A stretch of 64,000 nucleotides of DNA from Silicimonas algicola (GCF_003148765.1 NZ_QGGV01000001.1:242001-306000); one strand, 5' to 3'. Shown: positions 1-8,717, counted from the stretch's first letter. A program made the numbers and translations. The notes: generated by a model not told the origin, from the sequence alone.

Positions 1-1
1 C

Positions 2-271
2 GCCGCCGAGGCGGTTATCGACGCGACCGTGCGCCTTCTTCCAGGCGTTCTCGGGAATTCGGCCTCGACCGAGGAGGAAAGCTTCTCGGACGGGCTTCTG
101 GAGCATCCCCAGTACACGCGGCCCTCCGAATGGGAAGGGCGGACGATTCCCGAGGTGCTGACCTCCGGCGACCACGCGGCCGTCGCCCGCTGGCGCCGTG
201 AGGAGGCCCTGCGCCTGACCCGGGAACGTCGTCCTGACCTGATCGTGCGTCGCGAGGCCGAGCGCGGCTGA
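2..271 (+). CDS. trmD: tRNA (guanine-N1)-methyltransferase, C-terminal part
   Basis: This is the last 89 codons of TrmD, which methylates N1 of G37 in tRNAs from S-adenosylmethionine. The gene is cut by the left window edge, so the SAM-binding knot domain is missing from view. What is seen is the typical C-terminal end: RLLPGVLGN, then EEESFS, the YTRP box, an [17 protein letters not shown] segment and a final RRPDL. It precedes rplS by 210 bp. In most bacteria trmD follows rimM; here rimM lies at 12.4-12.9 kb on the other strand. Identification is firm; start is outside the window. Confidence 0.95.
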   Translation, partial: AAEAVIDATVRLLPGVLGNSASTEEESFSDGLLEHPQYTRPSEWEGRTIPEVLTSGDHAAVARWRREEALRLTRERRPDLIVRREAERG

Positions 272-443
272 CCTTTCCACTTGATCCGCCGCGCCGCCGA
301 CCCTATACGGCGCGAGTTCGCGGCTGAATCGGCCAGTGGACCTGTGGCCTGTGGAGTCACGACAAGCGAACGGGGACCCGAACCCTCCGAAGGCCGCCAT
401 GACCGGCCCTCACAACAGATCGGAGCTCTGGGGCGCAACAACT

Positions 444-460
444 TCCGGGACATACCCGGA
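444..460 (+). promoter_or_regulatory. Short hairpin in the rplS leader
   Basis: The 210-bp gap between trmD and rplS carries no convincing gene. Near its end is a 6-bp perfect stem (TCCGGG / CCCGGA) with a 5-nt loop, ending 21 nt before the rplS start, followed by AGGAG as ribosome binding site. It could modulate L19 translation or be incidental. No T-run follows, so it is not a terminator. Confidence 0.3.
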
Positions 461-481
461 GCGTAGATAGGAGTTGGTCAG

Positions 482-865
482 ATGAACCTGATCGCACAAC
501 TGGAAGCCGAGCAGGTTGCGGCCCTCGGCAAAGAGATCCCGGATTTCAAGCCGGGCGACACCCTGCGTGTCGGTTACAAGGTGACGGAGGGCACGCGTGC
601 GCGCGTGCAGAACTACGAAGGCGTCTGCATCAGCCGCAAGAATGGCAAGGGCATCGCCGGATCGTTCACCGTCCGCAAGATTTCCTTCGGCGAGGGCGTC
701 GAGCGGGTCTTCCCGCTGCACTCGACCAACATCGACAGCATCACCGTCGTGCGCCGCGGCCGTGTCCGTCGCGCCAAGCTGTATTACCTCCGCACGCGCC
801 GCGGCAAGTCGGCCCGGATCGCCGAGGTCACCAACTACAAGCCGCTCGACGGCGCCGAGGCCTGA
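482..865 (+). CDS. rplS: 50S ribosomal protein L19
   Basis: Encodes 127 residues, a component of the large ribosomal subunit at the interface with the small subunit. Family signatures are visible: an N-terminal [11 protein letters not shown], the FKPGDTLRV segment (about residues 21-30), the NYEGVCISR box (about 44-52), FPLHSTNID (about 78-86) and a basic C-terminal RRAKLYYLR. There is a short alphaproteobacterial C-terminal tail. AGGAG stands a few bases before the ATG. rpmE follows after 11 bp, so the two ribosomal genes are probably one transcript with trmD. Confidence 0.98.
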   Translation: MNLIAQLEAEQVAALGKEIPDFKPGDTLRVGYKVTEGTRARVQNYEGVCISRKNGKGIAGSFTVRKISFGEGVERVFPLHSTNIDSITVVRRGRVRRAKLYYLRTRRGKSARIAEVTNYKPLDGAEA

Positions 866-876
866 GGAGCGGATCC

Positions 877-1098
877 ATGAAAAAAGACATTCATCCCGAT
901 TACCACAACATCGACGTCAAGCTCGTCAGCGGCGAAGTCGTCAAGATGCGCTCGACCTGGGGCTCGGAAGGCGACCAGCTGTCGCTCGACATCGACCCCT
1001 CGGTCCACCCCGCCTGGACCGGCGGCGGCACCCGCCTTATGGACACCGGTGGGCGCGTGTCGAAGTTCAAGAAGAAGTACGAGGGTCTCGGTTTCTGA
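877..1098 (+). CDS. rpmE: 50S ribosomal protein L31, cysteine-free form
   Basis: Encodes 73 residues of L31, which bridges the ribosomal subunits. The start [10 protein letters not shown] and the end [16 protein letters not shown] are characteristic. No cysteine is present at all, so this is the zinc-independent (C-minus) form, the usual version in alphaproteobacteria. It lies 11 bp after rplS with GAGGAGCG as ribosome binding site overlapping the rplS stop region. A strong hairpin terminator follows at 1125-1154, closing the trmD-rplS-rpmE unit. Confidence 0.97.
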   Translation: MKKDIHPDYHNIDVKLVSGEVVKMRSTWGSEGDQLSLDIDPSVHPAWTGGGTRLMDTGGRVSKFKKKYEGLGF

Positions 1099-1124
1099 AC
1101 CGGCACTGCCCGAGAGACACATCA

Positions 1125-1154
1125 ACGCCGCCCGAGAGGGCGGCGTCTTTCGTT
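1125..1154 (+). terminator. Rho-independent terminator after rpmE
   Basis: A 9-bp perfect stem (ACGCCGCCC / GGGCGGCGT) with a GAGA loop is followed by CTTTCGTT. It begins 26 nt after the rpmE stop and ends the ribosomal unit before the peroxidase gene. Confidence 0.85.
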
Positions 1155-1210
1155 CAGGCCGAGGAAACCGAAGCACGTCCCGGCTCGTAGATAGGTAGGG
1201 AGAAAAAAAG

Positions 1211-1726
1211 ATGCGCACCCTCGTCACGCTTATCGCCACTTTGATCGTCACACCTCTTGCTGCAGAAACCTTCGTCTTCGACAGCATCGACGGTGGCACA
1301 TACGACACCGCCGAATGGGCGGGTCGCCCCATGCTGGTCGTCAACACCGCGTCGCTGTGCGGGTTCACGCCCCAGTATGCGGGGTTGCAGGAGGTCTATG
1401 ATCGCTACAAGGACGACGGTCTGGTCGTGCTTGCGATCCCCTCCGACGACTTCAGGCAGGAGTTGTCTTCGGAGTCCGAGGTGAAGGACTTCTGCGAGTT
1501 GAACTTCGACCTCGATTTTCCGATGACCACGATCAGCCATGTCAGGGGAAGCGATATGCATCCCTTCTATCGCCACGTGGAGGAACAGACCGGGTTCGTT
1601 CCCTCATGGAACTTCAACAAGGTGCTTGTTGGTCCCGACGGCAGAATACTGGGCACCTGGGGATCGATCGAGAAGCCCGGCTCTCGCGCGATCACCACCG
1701 CCATCGAGAGCGCGCTCGGCGGCTGA
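1211..1726 (+). CDS. Secreted glutathione-peroxidase-like thiol peroxidase
   Basis: Encodes 171 residues with an N-terminal signal peptide (hydrophobic to A17-A18), so it probably works in the periplasm against (hydro)peroxides. The peroxidatic cysteine is C50 in NTASLCGFTPQY, and the WNFNK box supplies Trp133 and Asn134. C95 in the DFC segment fits the resolving cysteine of thioredoxin-dependent family members. The usual catalytic Gln box (CNQFG) is replaced by SDDFRQE, so the tetrad is altered. The ATG is preceded by GGGAGAAAAAAAG. It sits alone between the rpmE terminator and bdhA. Family assignment is firm; the electron donor is inferred. Confidence 0.88.
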   Translation: MRTLVTLIATLIVTPLAAETFVFDSIDGGTYDTAEWAGRPMLVVNTASLCGFTPQYAGLQEVYDRYKDDGLVVLAIPSDDFRQELSSESEVKDFCELNFDLDFPMTTISHVRGSDMHPFYRHVEEQTGFVPSWNFNKVLVGPDGRILGTWGSIEKPGSRAITTAIESALGG

Positions 1727-1805
1727 GATTGTCGCTGGCCTCCAAACGGCGTGGCGTTATCTTGCGCGTGCATTATGATTTCTGCACAAGCGAAAGGATC
1801 GTCCA

Positions 1806-2579
1806 ATGTCGTTGTCCGGCAAGACCGCCGTCATCACGGGTTCCAACTCCGGCATCGGCCTCGGCATTGCTCGGGCCCTTGCGGAACAAGGGGCGAGCGT
1901 CGTTCTGAACTCTTTCACCGACCGGGATGAGGATCATGCGCTGGCCGCCGAAATCTCGAGGGACCACGGCGTCGAGGTCCGGTACATCGCCGCCGACATG
2001 GCGGACGGCCAGGCCTGCCGCGATCTGATCCGCCAGTCGGGCGCATGCGACATCCTAGTGAACAACGCCGGCATTCAGGTCGTCTCTCCGATAGATGAGT
2101 TTCCAGTGGATGCCTGGAACCGGGTCATTGCGATCAACATGAACTCGGCCTTCCACACCACGGCTGCGGCCCTTCCCCTGATGCGCAAGGCGGGATGGGG
2201 CCGGGTCGTCAACGTGGCTTCGGCTCATGGCCTGAGGGCGAGCCCGTTCAAATCGGCATACGTCACAGCCAAGCATGGCGTGGTGGGTATGACGAAGGTG
2301 GTGGCGCTGGAAACGGCTCGCGAGGCGATCACGGCAAACGCCATATGTCCCGGCTACGTCCTGACACCCCTCGTCGAAGCGCAGATCCCGGACACGGCTC
2401 GCGAGTATGGGATCAGCGAAGATGAGGCGATCGAGAAGGTTATCCTGCTCAAGCAGCCTTCGAAGGAATTCGTGACAGTCGAGCAGATCGCGGGGATCGC
2501 GCTGTTCCTCTGCTCGGATGCGGCAGCGCAGGTGACGGGAACGACGATCTCCGCTGACGGCGGCTGGACCTCCCAGTAG
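1806..2579 (+). CDS. bdhA: 3-hydroxybutyrate dehydrogenase (SDR)
   Basis: Encodes 257 residues of a classical short-chain dehydrogenase that oxidises D-3-hydroxybutyrate to acetoacetate with NAD, the entry step for using polyhydroxybutyrate breakdown products. The cofactor motif TGSNSGIG is at 11-18, NNAG at 86-89, and the catalytic Ser139, Tyr152 and Lys156 are present in SAHGLRASPFKSAYVTAK order. The segment NAICPGYVLTPLVE is typical of the BdhA branch rather than of generic SDRs. AAAGGA is the ribosome binding site. The stop is followed by a hairpin shared with the convergent gene at 2642-2860. Confidence 0.9.
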   Translation: MSLSGKTAVITGSNSGIGLGIARALAEQGASVVLNSFTDRDEDHALAAEISRDHGVEVRYIAADMADGQACRDLIRQSGACDILVNNAGIQVVSPIDEFPVDAWNRVIAINMNSAFHTTAAALPLMRKAGWGRVVNVASAHGLRASPFKSAYVTAKHGVVGMTKVVALETAREAITANAICPGYVLTPLVEAQIPDTAREYGISEDEAIEKVILLKQPSKEFVTVEQIAGIALFLCSDAAAQVTGTTISADGGWTSQ

Positions 2580-2584
2580 CCGGA

Positions 2585-2616
2585 AACAAAAACGGCGGCC
2601 CGTGTGGGGCCGCCGT
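2585..2616 (-). terminator. Terminator between bdhA and the convergent small gene
   Basis: A 10-bp perfect stem (ACGGCGGCCC / GGGCCGCCGT) with a 5-nt loop. On the minus strand it is followed by TTTTTGTTT, a clear tail, so it terminates the small secreted-protein gene. On the plus strand the tail is weak, but the stem may also protect the bdhA 3' end. Confidence 0.8.
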
Positions 2617-2641
2617 CCGCGAGCGAGGTATCGACCTTCGC

Positions 2642-2860
2642 TCAGAACACTTCGCCAGACGTGCCGCCGTCATCGGCCGTCGCGATCGCGACGATGATGG
2701 CAAGCAGCAGGAGTGGAATGATGAAACCGCCGGAAGAAGACGATTCTTCGGCGATCACTTCGGGTTCCATCACGGGCTCCGCCATTCCGCCAGCGAAGAC
2801 CGGTGCCGCGGCGACCGAGAAGCACATGGCTACGATCAGGGCTGTGGACTTGAATTTCAC
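2642..2860 (-). CDS. Small exported protein of unknown function
   Basis: Encodes 72 residues from a GTG start at 2860, chosen because GAGAGACGG precedes it at good spacing and because it gives a clean signal peptide (KFKSTALIVAMCFS... ending APVFA). An ATG further upstream at 2911 would add a charged, less signal-like extension. The mature part is acidic (EPVMEPEVIAEESSSS) and then has a hydrophobic stretch (GFIIPLLLLAIIVAIATA) that could span the membrane, ending in DDGGTSGEVF. I do not recognise a named family. It is followed by its own terminator. Confidence 0.7.
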   Translation of the reverse strand: MKFKSTALIVAMCFSVAAAPVFAGGMAEPVMEPEVIAEESSSSGGFIIPLLLLAIIVAIATADDGGTSGEVF

Positions 2861-3073
2861 TTTACCGTCTCTCTTTGCTACGCCGCCGGCCTTCTTTGAC
2901 CGATCGGACATGTTACCCCATACCGACGCTCGCCCCTTGAGACGGGCGCTTCCTGAAGCCTCCGACGGGGCAGCCGGTGCTTCGGCATCGCGTGACAGGC
3001 CAAGGCGCTGCCGGACAGGACTGCGCCTGCACGCCAATCGAATGACAATGCGGATGAGCAGCCCCCAAGCGCA

Positions 3074-3104
3074 AGTATAGAGCGGTTTCCTGCTGGCGCT
3101 ACAA
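3074..3104 (-). promoter_or_regulatory. Possible promoter for the small exported protein
   Basis: The 303-bp gap 2861-3163 holds no convincing gene. On the minus strand it carries TTGTAG, a 19-nt spacer and TATACT, the best promoter-like pair seen there, about 210 nt upstream of the GTG at 2860. The spacer is long, so support is modest. Confidence 0.3.
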
Positions 3105-3163
3105 GACCTCGGGGGAGCGTGGCATTTCCGCTACGACATGCGGCAAGAATGCTTCGGTATGGG

Positions 3164-3883
3164 TCAGGACGACCCGGCGCGCGCCGCCGGCGGTCGGACT
3201 TCACCGATCGGAGTGGGCCTCGATAGGGTGCTGTCCGGGTAGACGAGACCGGCGGAAATCACGAGCTTCGCTGCATCCTCGACCGTCATGTCGAGCTCGA
3301 TCAGATCGCGCCGCGGCACGAAGAGAAGGAAGCCCGAGGTCGGGTTTGGCGTGGTCGGCAGAAAGACGGTCGCCACGTCGTCTTCACTGGGCAGTCGGCG
3401 CAGGATCTCGCCTTTTGCCGAGGTGGAGATGAAGCCGATGGCCCAGATGCCCGGGCGCGGATACTCCACGAGGCAGCACTTGTCGAACGACGTCTCGGAC
3501 TGGGCGAAGACGGTTTCGGCGATCTGCTTGAGACCCTTGTAGACCGATCGCACGACGGGAAGGTTCTGGACCAGGCTTTCGGCCCACCTGATGAGAGACT
3601 TGCCGATGATGCCCTTCGCCATCCACCCGATCACGATCGTGAAGATGAGGAAGACGAAGACTCCGACGCCCCGGATGTTCAGGCCGACGTACTGGTCCGG
3701 CCGCAGCCAGACGGGAACGAAGGGAAGGACCCAACTGTCGACCCAACCCGCCATGGTCCAGATCAGCCAGAGCGTCAGACCGATCGGAGCGATCACGACG
3801 AGTCCCGTGAGGAACGAATTCCTCAGCCATCCGAAGATGGTGCGGCGCCGGCGCGTCACCTCGTCGTCGAATCCCTTGCTCAT
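3164..3883 (-). CDS. DUF502 membrane protein
   Basis: Encodes 239 residues of the DUF502 family. Two membrane segments are visible: SFLTGLVVIAPIGLTLWLIW near residues 25-45 and GVFVFLIFTIVIGWMAKGIIG near 75-95. The family boxes PVVRSVYKGLKQ and FLPTTPNPTSGFLLFVP follow in the soluble part. The ATG at 3883 was preferred over a GTG at 3910 because it matches the usual start before the basic RRRR stretch, though its ribosome binding site is poor. Function is unknown in the family. It lies downstream of psuG on the same strand, 57 bp away. Confidence 0.88.
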   Translation of the reverse strand: MSKGFDDEVTRRRRTIFGWLRNSFLTGLVVIAPIGLTLWLIWTMAGWVDSWVLPFVPVWLRPDQYVGLNIRGVGVFVFLIFTIVIGWMAKGIIGKSLIRWAESLVQNLPVVRSVYKGLKQIAETVFAQSETSFDKCCLVEYPRPGIWAIGFISTSAKGEILRRLPSEDDVATVFLPTTPNPTSGFLLFVPRRDLIELDMTVEDAAKLVISAGLVYPDSTLSRPTPIGEVRPPAARAGSS

Positions 3884-3940
3884 GCCTCGGTCCAAGATGG
3901 TACGGGCCACCCTAGGCGGCGACGCAGTCTGTCACAACGG

Positions 3941-4876
3941 CTAGTGTCGAAATCCTTCGTTTCTGTCGAGCCGGACAAGCTCGGCAGCGATCCGGGCGGC
4001 GCAGCGTGCGTTGTTCAGCACAAGCGCAATGTTCGCGTCGAGCGAACGGCCGGATGTCAGTTCGAAGATGCGCTGCAGGAGAAAGGGCGTGACCGCCTTC
4101 GCGGAAATCCTTCGGTCGCCGGCTTCCCGCATTGCCTGCGCGATGACCGGCTGCAGATCGGCGGCGGCGATCTCGGCATCGACGGGGATGGGGTTGGCGA
4201 TCAGGTGACCGCCGGCCAAACCGAGAGTTCGACGGGCGACGATGGCCCGCGCGACGTCCAAGGCCGACTCCATTCTCAAAGGCGAAGGCAGACCTGAAGA
4301 GCGCGACCAGAAGGCGGGAAAGTCGTCCTGGCCCAGGGTGATGACCGGGACGCCGAGCGTTTCGAGCACCTCCAGCGTCTTCGGGATGTCGAGGATCGCC
4401 TTCGCACCTGCGGCAATCACCGCGACGGGGGTCATCGACAGTTCGCGCAAGTCGGCCGAGATGTCGAACGTCGTCTCGGCGCCCATGTGGACACCGCCGA
4501 TACCGCCCGTCGCAAAAACCTCGATGCCTGCAAGATGAGCCGCGATCATCGTGGCGGCGACCGTCGTGGCGCCGGGACGCCCTGAGGCAACACCTGCGGC
4601 AAGGTCCGCCCGGGACAGCTTCGCCACGTCTTTCTCTTGCGCAAGGCGGTCGAGATCGGTGTCACCCAGACCCACCTTCAGAACGCCGTCGAGAATGGCG
4701 ATCGTGGCAGGCACCGCCCCTGCATCCCGGACAGCGGTCTCTACAGCGCGCGCGGTCTCGACGTTGCGGGGGAAAGGCATTCCGTGCGTGATTATGGTCG
4801 ATTCGAGAGCGACGACCGGTCGTTTGTCCTTCAGCGCTTGCGCAACCTCGGGATCGATATCCAGGAAATCGGTCAT
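3941..4876 (-). CDS. psuG: Pseudouridine-5'-phosphate glycosidase
   Basis: Encodes 311 residues of PsuG, which splits pseudouridine 5'-phosphate into uracil and ribose 5-phosphate. Recognisable boxes are VALESTIITHGMPFP (about 21-35), the TTVAATMIAAHLAGI segment, FATGGIGGVHMGAETTFDIS, the ITLGQDDFPAFW region and the end NIALVLNNARCAARIA. Its ATG overlaps the psuK stop (ATGA), so the kinase and glycosidase are translationally coupled and act in sequence in pseudouridine catabolism, recycling a modified base from RNA turnover. Confidence 0.95.
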   Translation of the reverse strand: MTDFLDIDPEVAQALKDKRPVVALESTIITHGMPFPRNVETARAVETAVRDAGAVPATIAILDGVLKVGLGDTDLDRLAQEKDVAKLSRADLAAGVASGRPGATTVAATMIAAHLAGIEVFATGGIGGVHMGAETTFDISADLRELSMTPVAVIAAGAKAILDIPKTLEVLETLGVPVITLGQDDFPAFWSRSSGLPSPLRMESALDVARAIVARRTLGLAGGHLIANPIPVDAEIAAADLQPVIAQAMREAGDRRISAKAVTPFLLQRIFELTSGRSLDANIALVLNNARCAARIAAELVRLDRNEGFRH

Positions 4877-5763
4877 GTGGCAACATCTCCGGCGACATGC
4901 GCGGCCGCGGCGGCCAGAGCCGTGGCAAGCGCGGTCTCTCCCGTTTCACCGCGTGCCTCGGCGGCGATATGAGCGGCCATGAATGTATCGCCGGCGCCCG
5001 TCACGCGCGTGACGAGGACCTGCGGAGGTTCCGCGGTCAGAACGCTGTCGGATGTGGCAAGCGCGGCGGTGCGCCCTCCATCCGTCACCAGAGCCCGCGC
5101 CGCGCCCCTGTCGAGAAGCCCTGAAGCCGCCGAGGGCGCGTCCTCGAAGCTTCGGTGACAGAGAAGGCCCGCCTCCTCGAGATTGACGTAGAGCGTCACC
5201 GCCGGCACCGGCAGAAGCGGCAGCAACCGTTCAGCCTTGCCGGGCGATGCGGGAGCGACGCGCAGGTCGCAACGGGCGAAAAGGGGGCTTTCCGCAATCT
5301 CGGCCAGTAGAGCCTCGGTCAAGTTGCCGTCCAGCGCCACCGGTCCGGTATATGGCTCTGCTGCCGAACCCAGTCGTCCGTCCGAAAGCGGGCGCAAGAT
5401 CTTGTCTCCGGCAGCCTCAAGCGAGTGAGCGTCCGCAATCGCCGCAATCAGGCCGTTCGCGCCCTCGACGGCCATGTAGATGTCCGTGGGCAGATCCTCC
5501 GAGCGATAGAGGTGGTCCGTCACCAGTCCCAGCCGTTCGGCTGCGGCGACCAACTCGTCCCCCGCTTCGTCGCGTCCGACGGCAGTCAGGAGCAGGGGCC
5601 GCATCCCGAACCTGCGCAGCGTCATCGCCACGTTCATCGCGACGCCGCCCGGCAACCGCGTGATCCTGCCGGGAACGTCCGAGCCCAGCCGCATCACGGC
5701 GCCGGATCGTCCGATCACGTCCCAGAGGACCGAACCGATGCAAAGAATTTCGCCGCCCATCAT
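4873..5763 (-). CDS. psuK: PfkB-family kinase, probable pseudouridine kinase
   Basis: Encodes 296 residues of a PfkB/ribokinase-fold sugar kinase. GEILCIGSVLWDVIG opens the protein, LPGGVAMNVAMTLRRFG is the substrate-side motif and VTRVTGAGDTFMAAH near residue 255 holds the catalytic Asp (GAGD). Coupling to psuG by a 4-bp overlap indicates that it phosphorylates pseudouridine. Two ATGs in tandem (5763, 5760) are possible starts and neither has a clear Shine-Dalgarno, so expression may depend on reading through from the nucleotidyltransferase gene 49 bp upstream. Specificity is inferred from context. Confidence 0.9.
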   Translation of the reverse strand: MMGGEILCIGSVLWDVIGRSGAVMRLGSDVPGRITRLPGGVAMNVAMTLRRFGMRPLLLTAVGRDEAGDELVAAAERLGLVTDHLYRSEDLPTDIYMAVEGANGLIAAIADAHSLEAAGDKILRPLSDGRLGSAAEPYTGPVALDGNLTEALLAEIAESPLFARCDLRVAPASPGKAERLLPLLPVPAVTLYVNLEEAGLLCHRSFEDAPSAASGLLDRGAARALVTDGGRTAALATSDSVLTAEPPQVLVTRVTGAGDTFMAAHIAAEARGETGETALATALAAAAAHVAGDVAT

Positions 5764-5812
5764 GTGCGCGGGTTTGGCGCGAAGGCGGCACCGAGGCAAG
5801 CGTGCTTCGGCG

Positions 5813-6412
5813 TCATTCGGCAATCCCTGTCTCTGCACGCCACGCCGCCCAGTCCTCTGGCGTGTCGAGATCGCGCACGGCCCGGTCGTCGGGAAAGCGG
5901 ACGAACTCAACCGCCTCGCCCGCCAGCGCTTGGCGACCTCCGTCGTCTCCCGCGAGGTCAAGAAACCGACGTGCGACACGGTGCGGCAGGAAGAGAGGCG
6001 TGCCCGGCCGAGCGTCGAGAACCGTGCCGCCCCGAACGACGCGGTCCCCGTCGAAGGACCTGAAGCGTTGGAGAACCTCGATCAGCTCTCCCGCGCCGAT
6101 CCCTGGCACGTCAGGTAGAAGCACCGCCAGCGCCTGTCCGTCCACGAGAAGCCCCGCCGCCCGCCGAAGCGAAGCAGACATCCCTTCCTTGTGGTCGGGC
6201 ACATCGACGATCGCCACCGGGACGTCCCCAAGACAGGCGCGGCGGGCCGACGGGCCGGGCGGCAGCGTCACGGCCACGGCGCATCCCGTCGCCGTCGCTG
6301 CAACCGCCTGCCGGCGAAGCAGCGCCTCGCCCTCGATCGTTTCCAGAAGCTTGTCACCGCCCCGCATCCGTGCCGAGGCGCCCGCGGCAGGTATGACGAC
6401 GAGAGGGCTCAC
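5813..6412 (-). CDS. MobA/MocA-like nucleotidyltransferase
   Basis: Encodes 199 residues with the MobA-like NTP-transferase fold. The start reads VVIPAAGASARMRGGDKLL, the nucleotide-binding loop of the family, followed by LLPDVPGIGAGEL (the metal-binding Asp region) and the late box RDLDTPEDW. Relatives include the molybdenum-cofactor cytidylyltransferase MocA, which loads Mo-enzymes of the xanthine dehydrogenase family. The GTG start overlaps the livM stop (GTGA). No molybdoenzyme gene is visible in the window, so the partner and exact substrate are open. Confidence 0.82.
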   Translation of the reverse strand: MSPLVVIPAAGASARMRGGDKLLETIEGEALLRRQAVAATATGCAVAVTLPPGPSARRACLGDVPVAIVDVPDHKEGMSASLRRAAGLLVDGQALAVLLPDVPGIGAGELIEVLQRFRSFDGDRVVRGGTVLDARPGTPLFLPHRVARRFLDLAGDDGGRQALAGEAVEFVRFPDDRAVRDLDTPEDWAAWRAETGIAE

Positions 6413-7713
6413 CGTTCCGGGATCAGGCCGCGTGGACTGAACCGAAGGACCAGCAGAAGGATGATGCCCATGGTCAGAAGCCGCATGTGCGCCGCGCTGT
6501 CGATCAGATGCGCCTTGAGCGGCGACCCGTCGGCCATCCCCGCCGTCACACCCTGTAGGAGGATCAGGCCGAAGGGTTCGACCATGATCCACAGATACCA
6601 GATCAGAAGCCCGCCCAGGACCGCGCCGAAGTTGTTGCCCGATCCGCCCACGATGACCATCACCCAGATCAGGAAGGTGAAGCGCAGGGGTTGGTAGGTG
6701 CCGGGTGTCAGCTGGCCGTCGAGCGTCGCCATCATTGCGCCGGCAAGCCCGCAGACCGCCGAACCAAGGACGAAGACCTGCAGGTGCCGTGCAGTGACGT
6801 CCTTGCCCATAGCCTCGGCCGCGACCTCGTTGTCGCGGATCGCCCGCATCATCCGGCCCCAGGGCGAATGGAGCGCGGACTGTGCGAGCCAAAGGAGGAA
6901 CAGGAGGACGGAAAGGAAGAGGCTCATATAGAGGAGCTTGACCATGATCGAGGAGGCGGTGACCGGGTCGAAGCCCCAGGCGTTGACCCTCTCGACGAAG
7001 GACGGATCCTGCTGAAGGTTGATCTCGTAGGGCACGGGACGAGGGATGCCGATGACGTTCTTCACGCCGCGGGCCAGCCAGTCTTCGTTCTTCATCATCG
7101 CGATGATGATCTCGGCGATGCCGAGCGTCGCGATGGCGAGGTAGTCCGACCGTAGGCCGAGCGCGGTCTTGCCCACGGCCCAGGCCGCACCCGCAGCCAG
7201 CAGGGCGCCGACAGGCCAGGCCAACAGCACAGGCAGCCCGAGCCCACCCAGATAGCCGGTCGACGCCGGGTTCACCGACTCGACCGCCGCCACGCCGGGG
7301 TCGAAGACCTCGCGGAAGACGAAAAAGCCCGCAATCAGGATCGCGACCATGACCAGCGCGCGGAGCGCGCCTGCCGGCAATCTCTTCCAGGCGAGCGCCG
7401 CCGCGACGATGGTGGCAAGCCCGAGGGCGAGGCCTCCCACGATCCGCAGTCCTCCAGCCGCCCAGGCCTCGTTGACCGGGGGCATGGACACCACAACCGC
7501 GCCGAGCCCGCCCAAGGCCACGAAGCCCATTATGCCGACGTTGAAGAGGCCGGCGTACCCCCACTGCATGTTGACCCCAAGCGCCATGATCGCCGAGACG
7601 AGGCCCATGTTCAGGATGCCGAGCGCGACGTTCCAGCTTTGCGTGACTCCCGTCGCCGCGATCAGGATGAAGACGCCGAGGAAGAGAAGAGCATCGCGGG
7701 ATGTCAGGCTCAT
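6409..7713 (-). CDS. livM: Branched-chain amino acid-type ABC transporter permease LivM
   Basis: Encodes 434 residues, a polytopic inner-membrane permease. The family hallmark GYAGLFNVGIMGFVALG is near residues 52-68, and the cytoplasmic coupling region RAIRDNEVAAEAMGKDV sits in the C-terminal half before AVCGLAGAMMATLDGQLTPG. The protein is longer than a basic LivM, with extra membrane segments near residues 85-140. It is translationally coupled to livH (ATGA overlap) upstream and to the nucleotidyltransferase downstream. With LivH it should form the membrane pore of the importer fed by LivK. Confidence 0.93.
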   Translation of the reverse strand: MSLTSRDALLFLGVFILIAATGVTQSWNVALGILNMGLVSAIMALGVNMQWGYAGLFNVGIMGFVALGGLGAVVVSMPPVNEAWAAGGLRIVGGLALGLATIVAAALAWKRLPAGALRALVMVAILIAGFFVFREVFDPGVAAVESVNPASTGYLGGLGLPVLLAWPVGALLAAGAAWAVGKTALGLRSDYLAIATLGIAEIIIAMMKNEDWLARGVKNVIGIPRPVPYEINLQQDPSFVERVNAWGFDPVTASSIMVKLLYMSLFLSVLLFLLWLAQSALHSPWGRMMRAIRDNEVAAEAMGKDVTARHLQVFVLGSAVCGLAGAMMATLDGQLTPGTYQPLRFTFLIWVMVIVGGSGNNFGAVLGGLLIWYLWIMVEPFGLILLQGVTAGMADGSPLKAHLIDSAAHMRLLTMGIILLLVLRFSPRGLIPER

Positions 7714-8717
7714 ACCGATTTCCCCTTGAAGAGACCCGTCGGGCGGAACAGCAGCACGATCACGAGGATCGCAAACGACACCGCGAACTTGTAGTCCGTC
7801 GAGAGCAGTTGAACGAGGCCTTCAGGCTCCCACCACGGCACGACGTACCCCACGACCTTCTTCCAGGCGTAGGTGATCGTAACTTCCGAAAAGGCGATGA
7901 CGAACCCGCCGGCAATGGCTCCCAGAGGACTGCCGAGGCCGCCCACGATGGCGGCGGCGAAGATCGGTAGCAAGAGCTGGAAATAGGTGAAGGGCTTGAA
8001 GCCCTTGTCGAGGCCGTAGAGAGCGCCGGCGATAGTGGCCAGCGCCGCGACGATGATCCAGGTGATTCTCACGACGCGCTCGGGGTCGATACCTGACAGA
8101 AGTGCGAGATCCTCGTTGTCGGAGAATGCACGCATGGACTTGCCGGTCCGCGTCCGGTTCAGGAACCAGAACAGCGCGACGACCACGATGATGGCGACGA
8201 CGACGGTCAGCATCGCGGTCGACTTGACCGCCAGACCTTCCTGTAGCCCTGTCATCTCCTTGAAGTCACGGGCCGAGATGAGGAAGCGGGCGCCATCGTC
8301 GAACTGTTGGTCGTCGACGCCGATGATGAAGCGCACGAGGCCGTTCGTGATGAACATGACGCCCATGCTGACGATAACGAGGATGACGGGCGCCGCCTTT
8401 TGCTCCCTGTAGAACCTGTAGACCAGTCGATCCGTGACCAGGACCAGAAGCGCGGTAAACGCGATCCCGAAGGGCAGGGCCAGGAGGGCCGTCGGCAGGG
8501 GCCCGAGCGATACGCCCAGGCCCTGAAGCCACCATGTCACGAGGATGGTCGCCATGGCGCCGAACGCCATGGTGTCGCCGTGCGCAAAGTTCGAGAACCT
8601 CAGGATGCCATAGATCAGCGTAACCCCGAGGGCGCCGAGCGCAAGCTGGCTGCCGTAGGCCACGGCAGGCACAATGACGAAGTTCAGAAGCGCGACGAGC
8701 GCGTTCAGCAGGTCCAT
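7710..8717 (-). CDS. livH: Branched-chain amino acid-type ABC transporter permease LivH
   Basis: Encodes 335 residues with about eight membrane segments. YGILRFSNFAHGDTMAFGAM near residues 36-55 is the LivH signature, and the coupling helix region MRAFSDNEDLALLSGID and the GGLGSPLGAIAGGFVIAFSE stretch follow. It starts 48 bp downstream of a small secreted-protein gene, and that gap contains a GC-rich hairpin. It overlaps livM by 4 bp. Substrate is not readable from permease sequence alone. Confidence 0.94.
   Translation of the reverse strand: MDLLNALVALLNFVIVPAVAYGSQLALGALGVTLIYGILRFSNFAHGDTMAFGAMATILVTWWLQGLGVSLGPLPTALLALPFGIAFTALLVLVTDRLVYRFYREQKAAPVILVIVSMGVMFITNGLVRFIIGVDDQQFDDGARFLISARDFKEMTGLQEGLAVKSTAMLTVVVAIIVVVALFWFLNRTRTGKSMRAFSDNEDLALLSGIDPERVVRITWIIVAALATIAGALYGLDKGFKPFTYFQLLLPIFAAAIVGGLGSPLGAIAGGFVIAFSEVTITYAWKKVVGYVVPWWEPEGLVQLLSTDYKFAVSFAILVIVLLFRPTGLFKGKSV

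Noticed and set aside
281..466. 61-codon frame between trmD and rplS
   Set aside because: It has a non-ATG start, no ribosome binding site and low-complexity Arg/Pro-rich content, and it overlaps the rplS leader hairpin.
3884..3910. Longer GTG start for the DUF502 gene
   Set aside because: It would add nine residues without a clear ribosome binding site; the ATG at 3883 fits the family start better.
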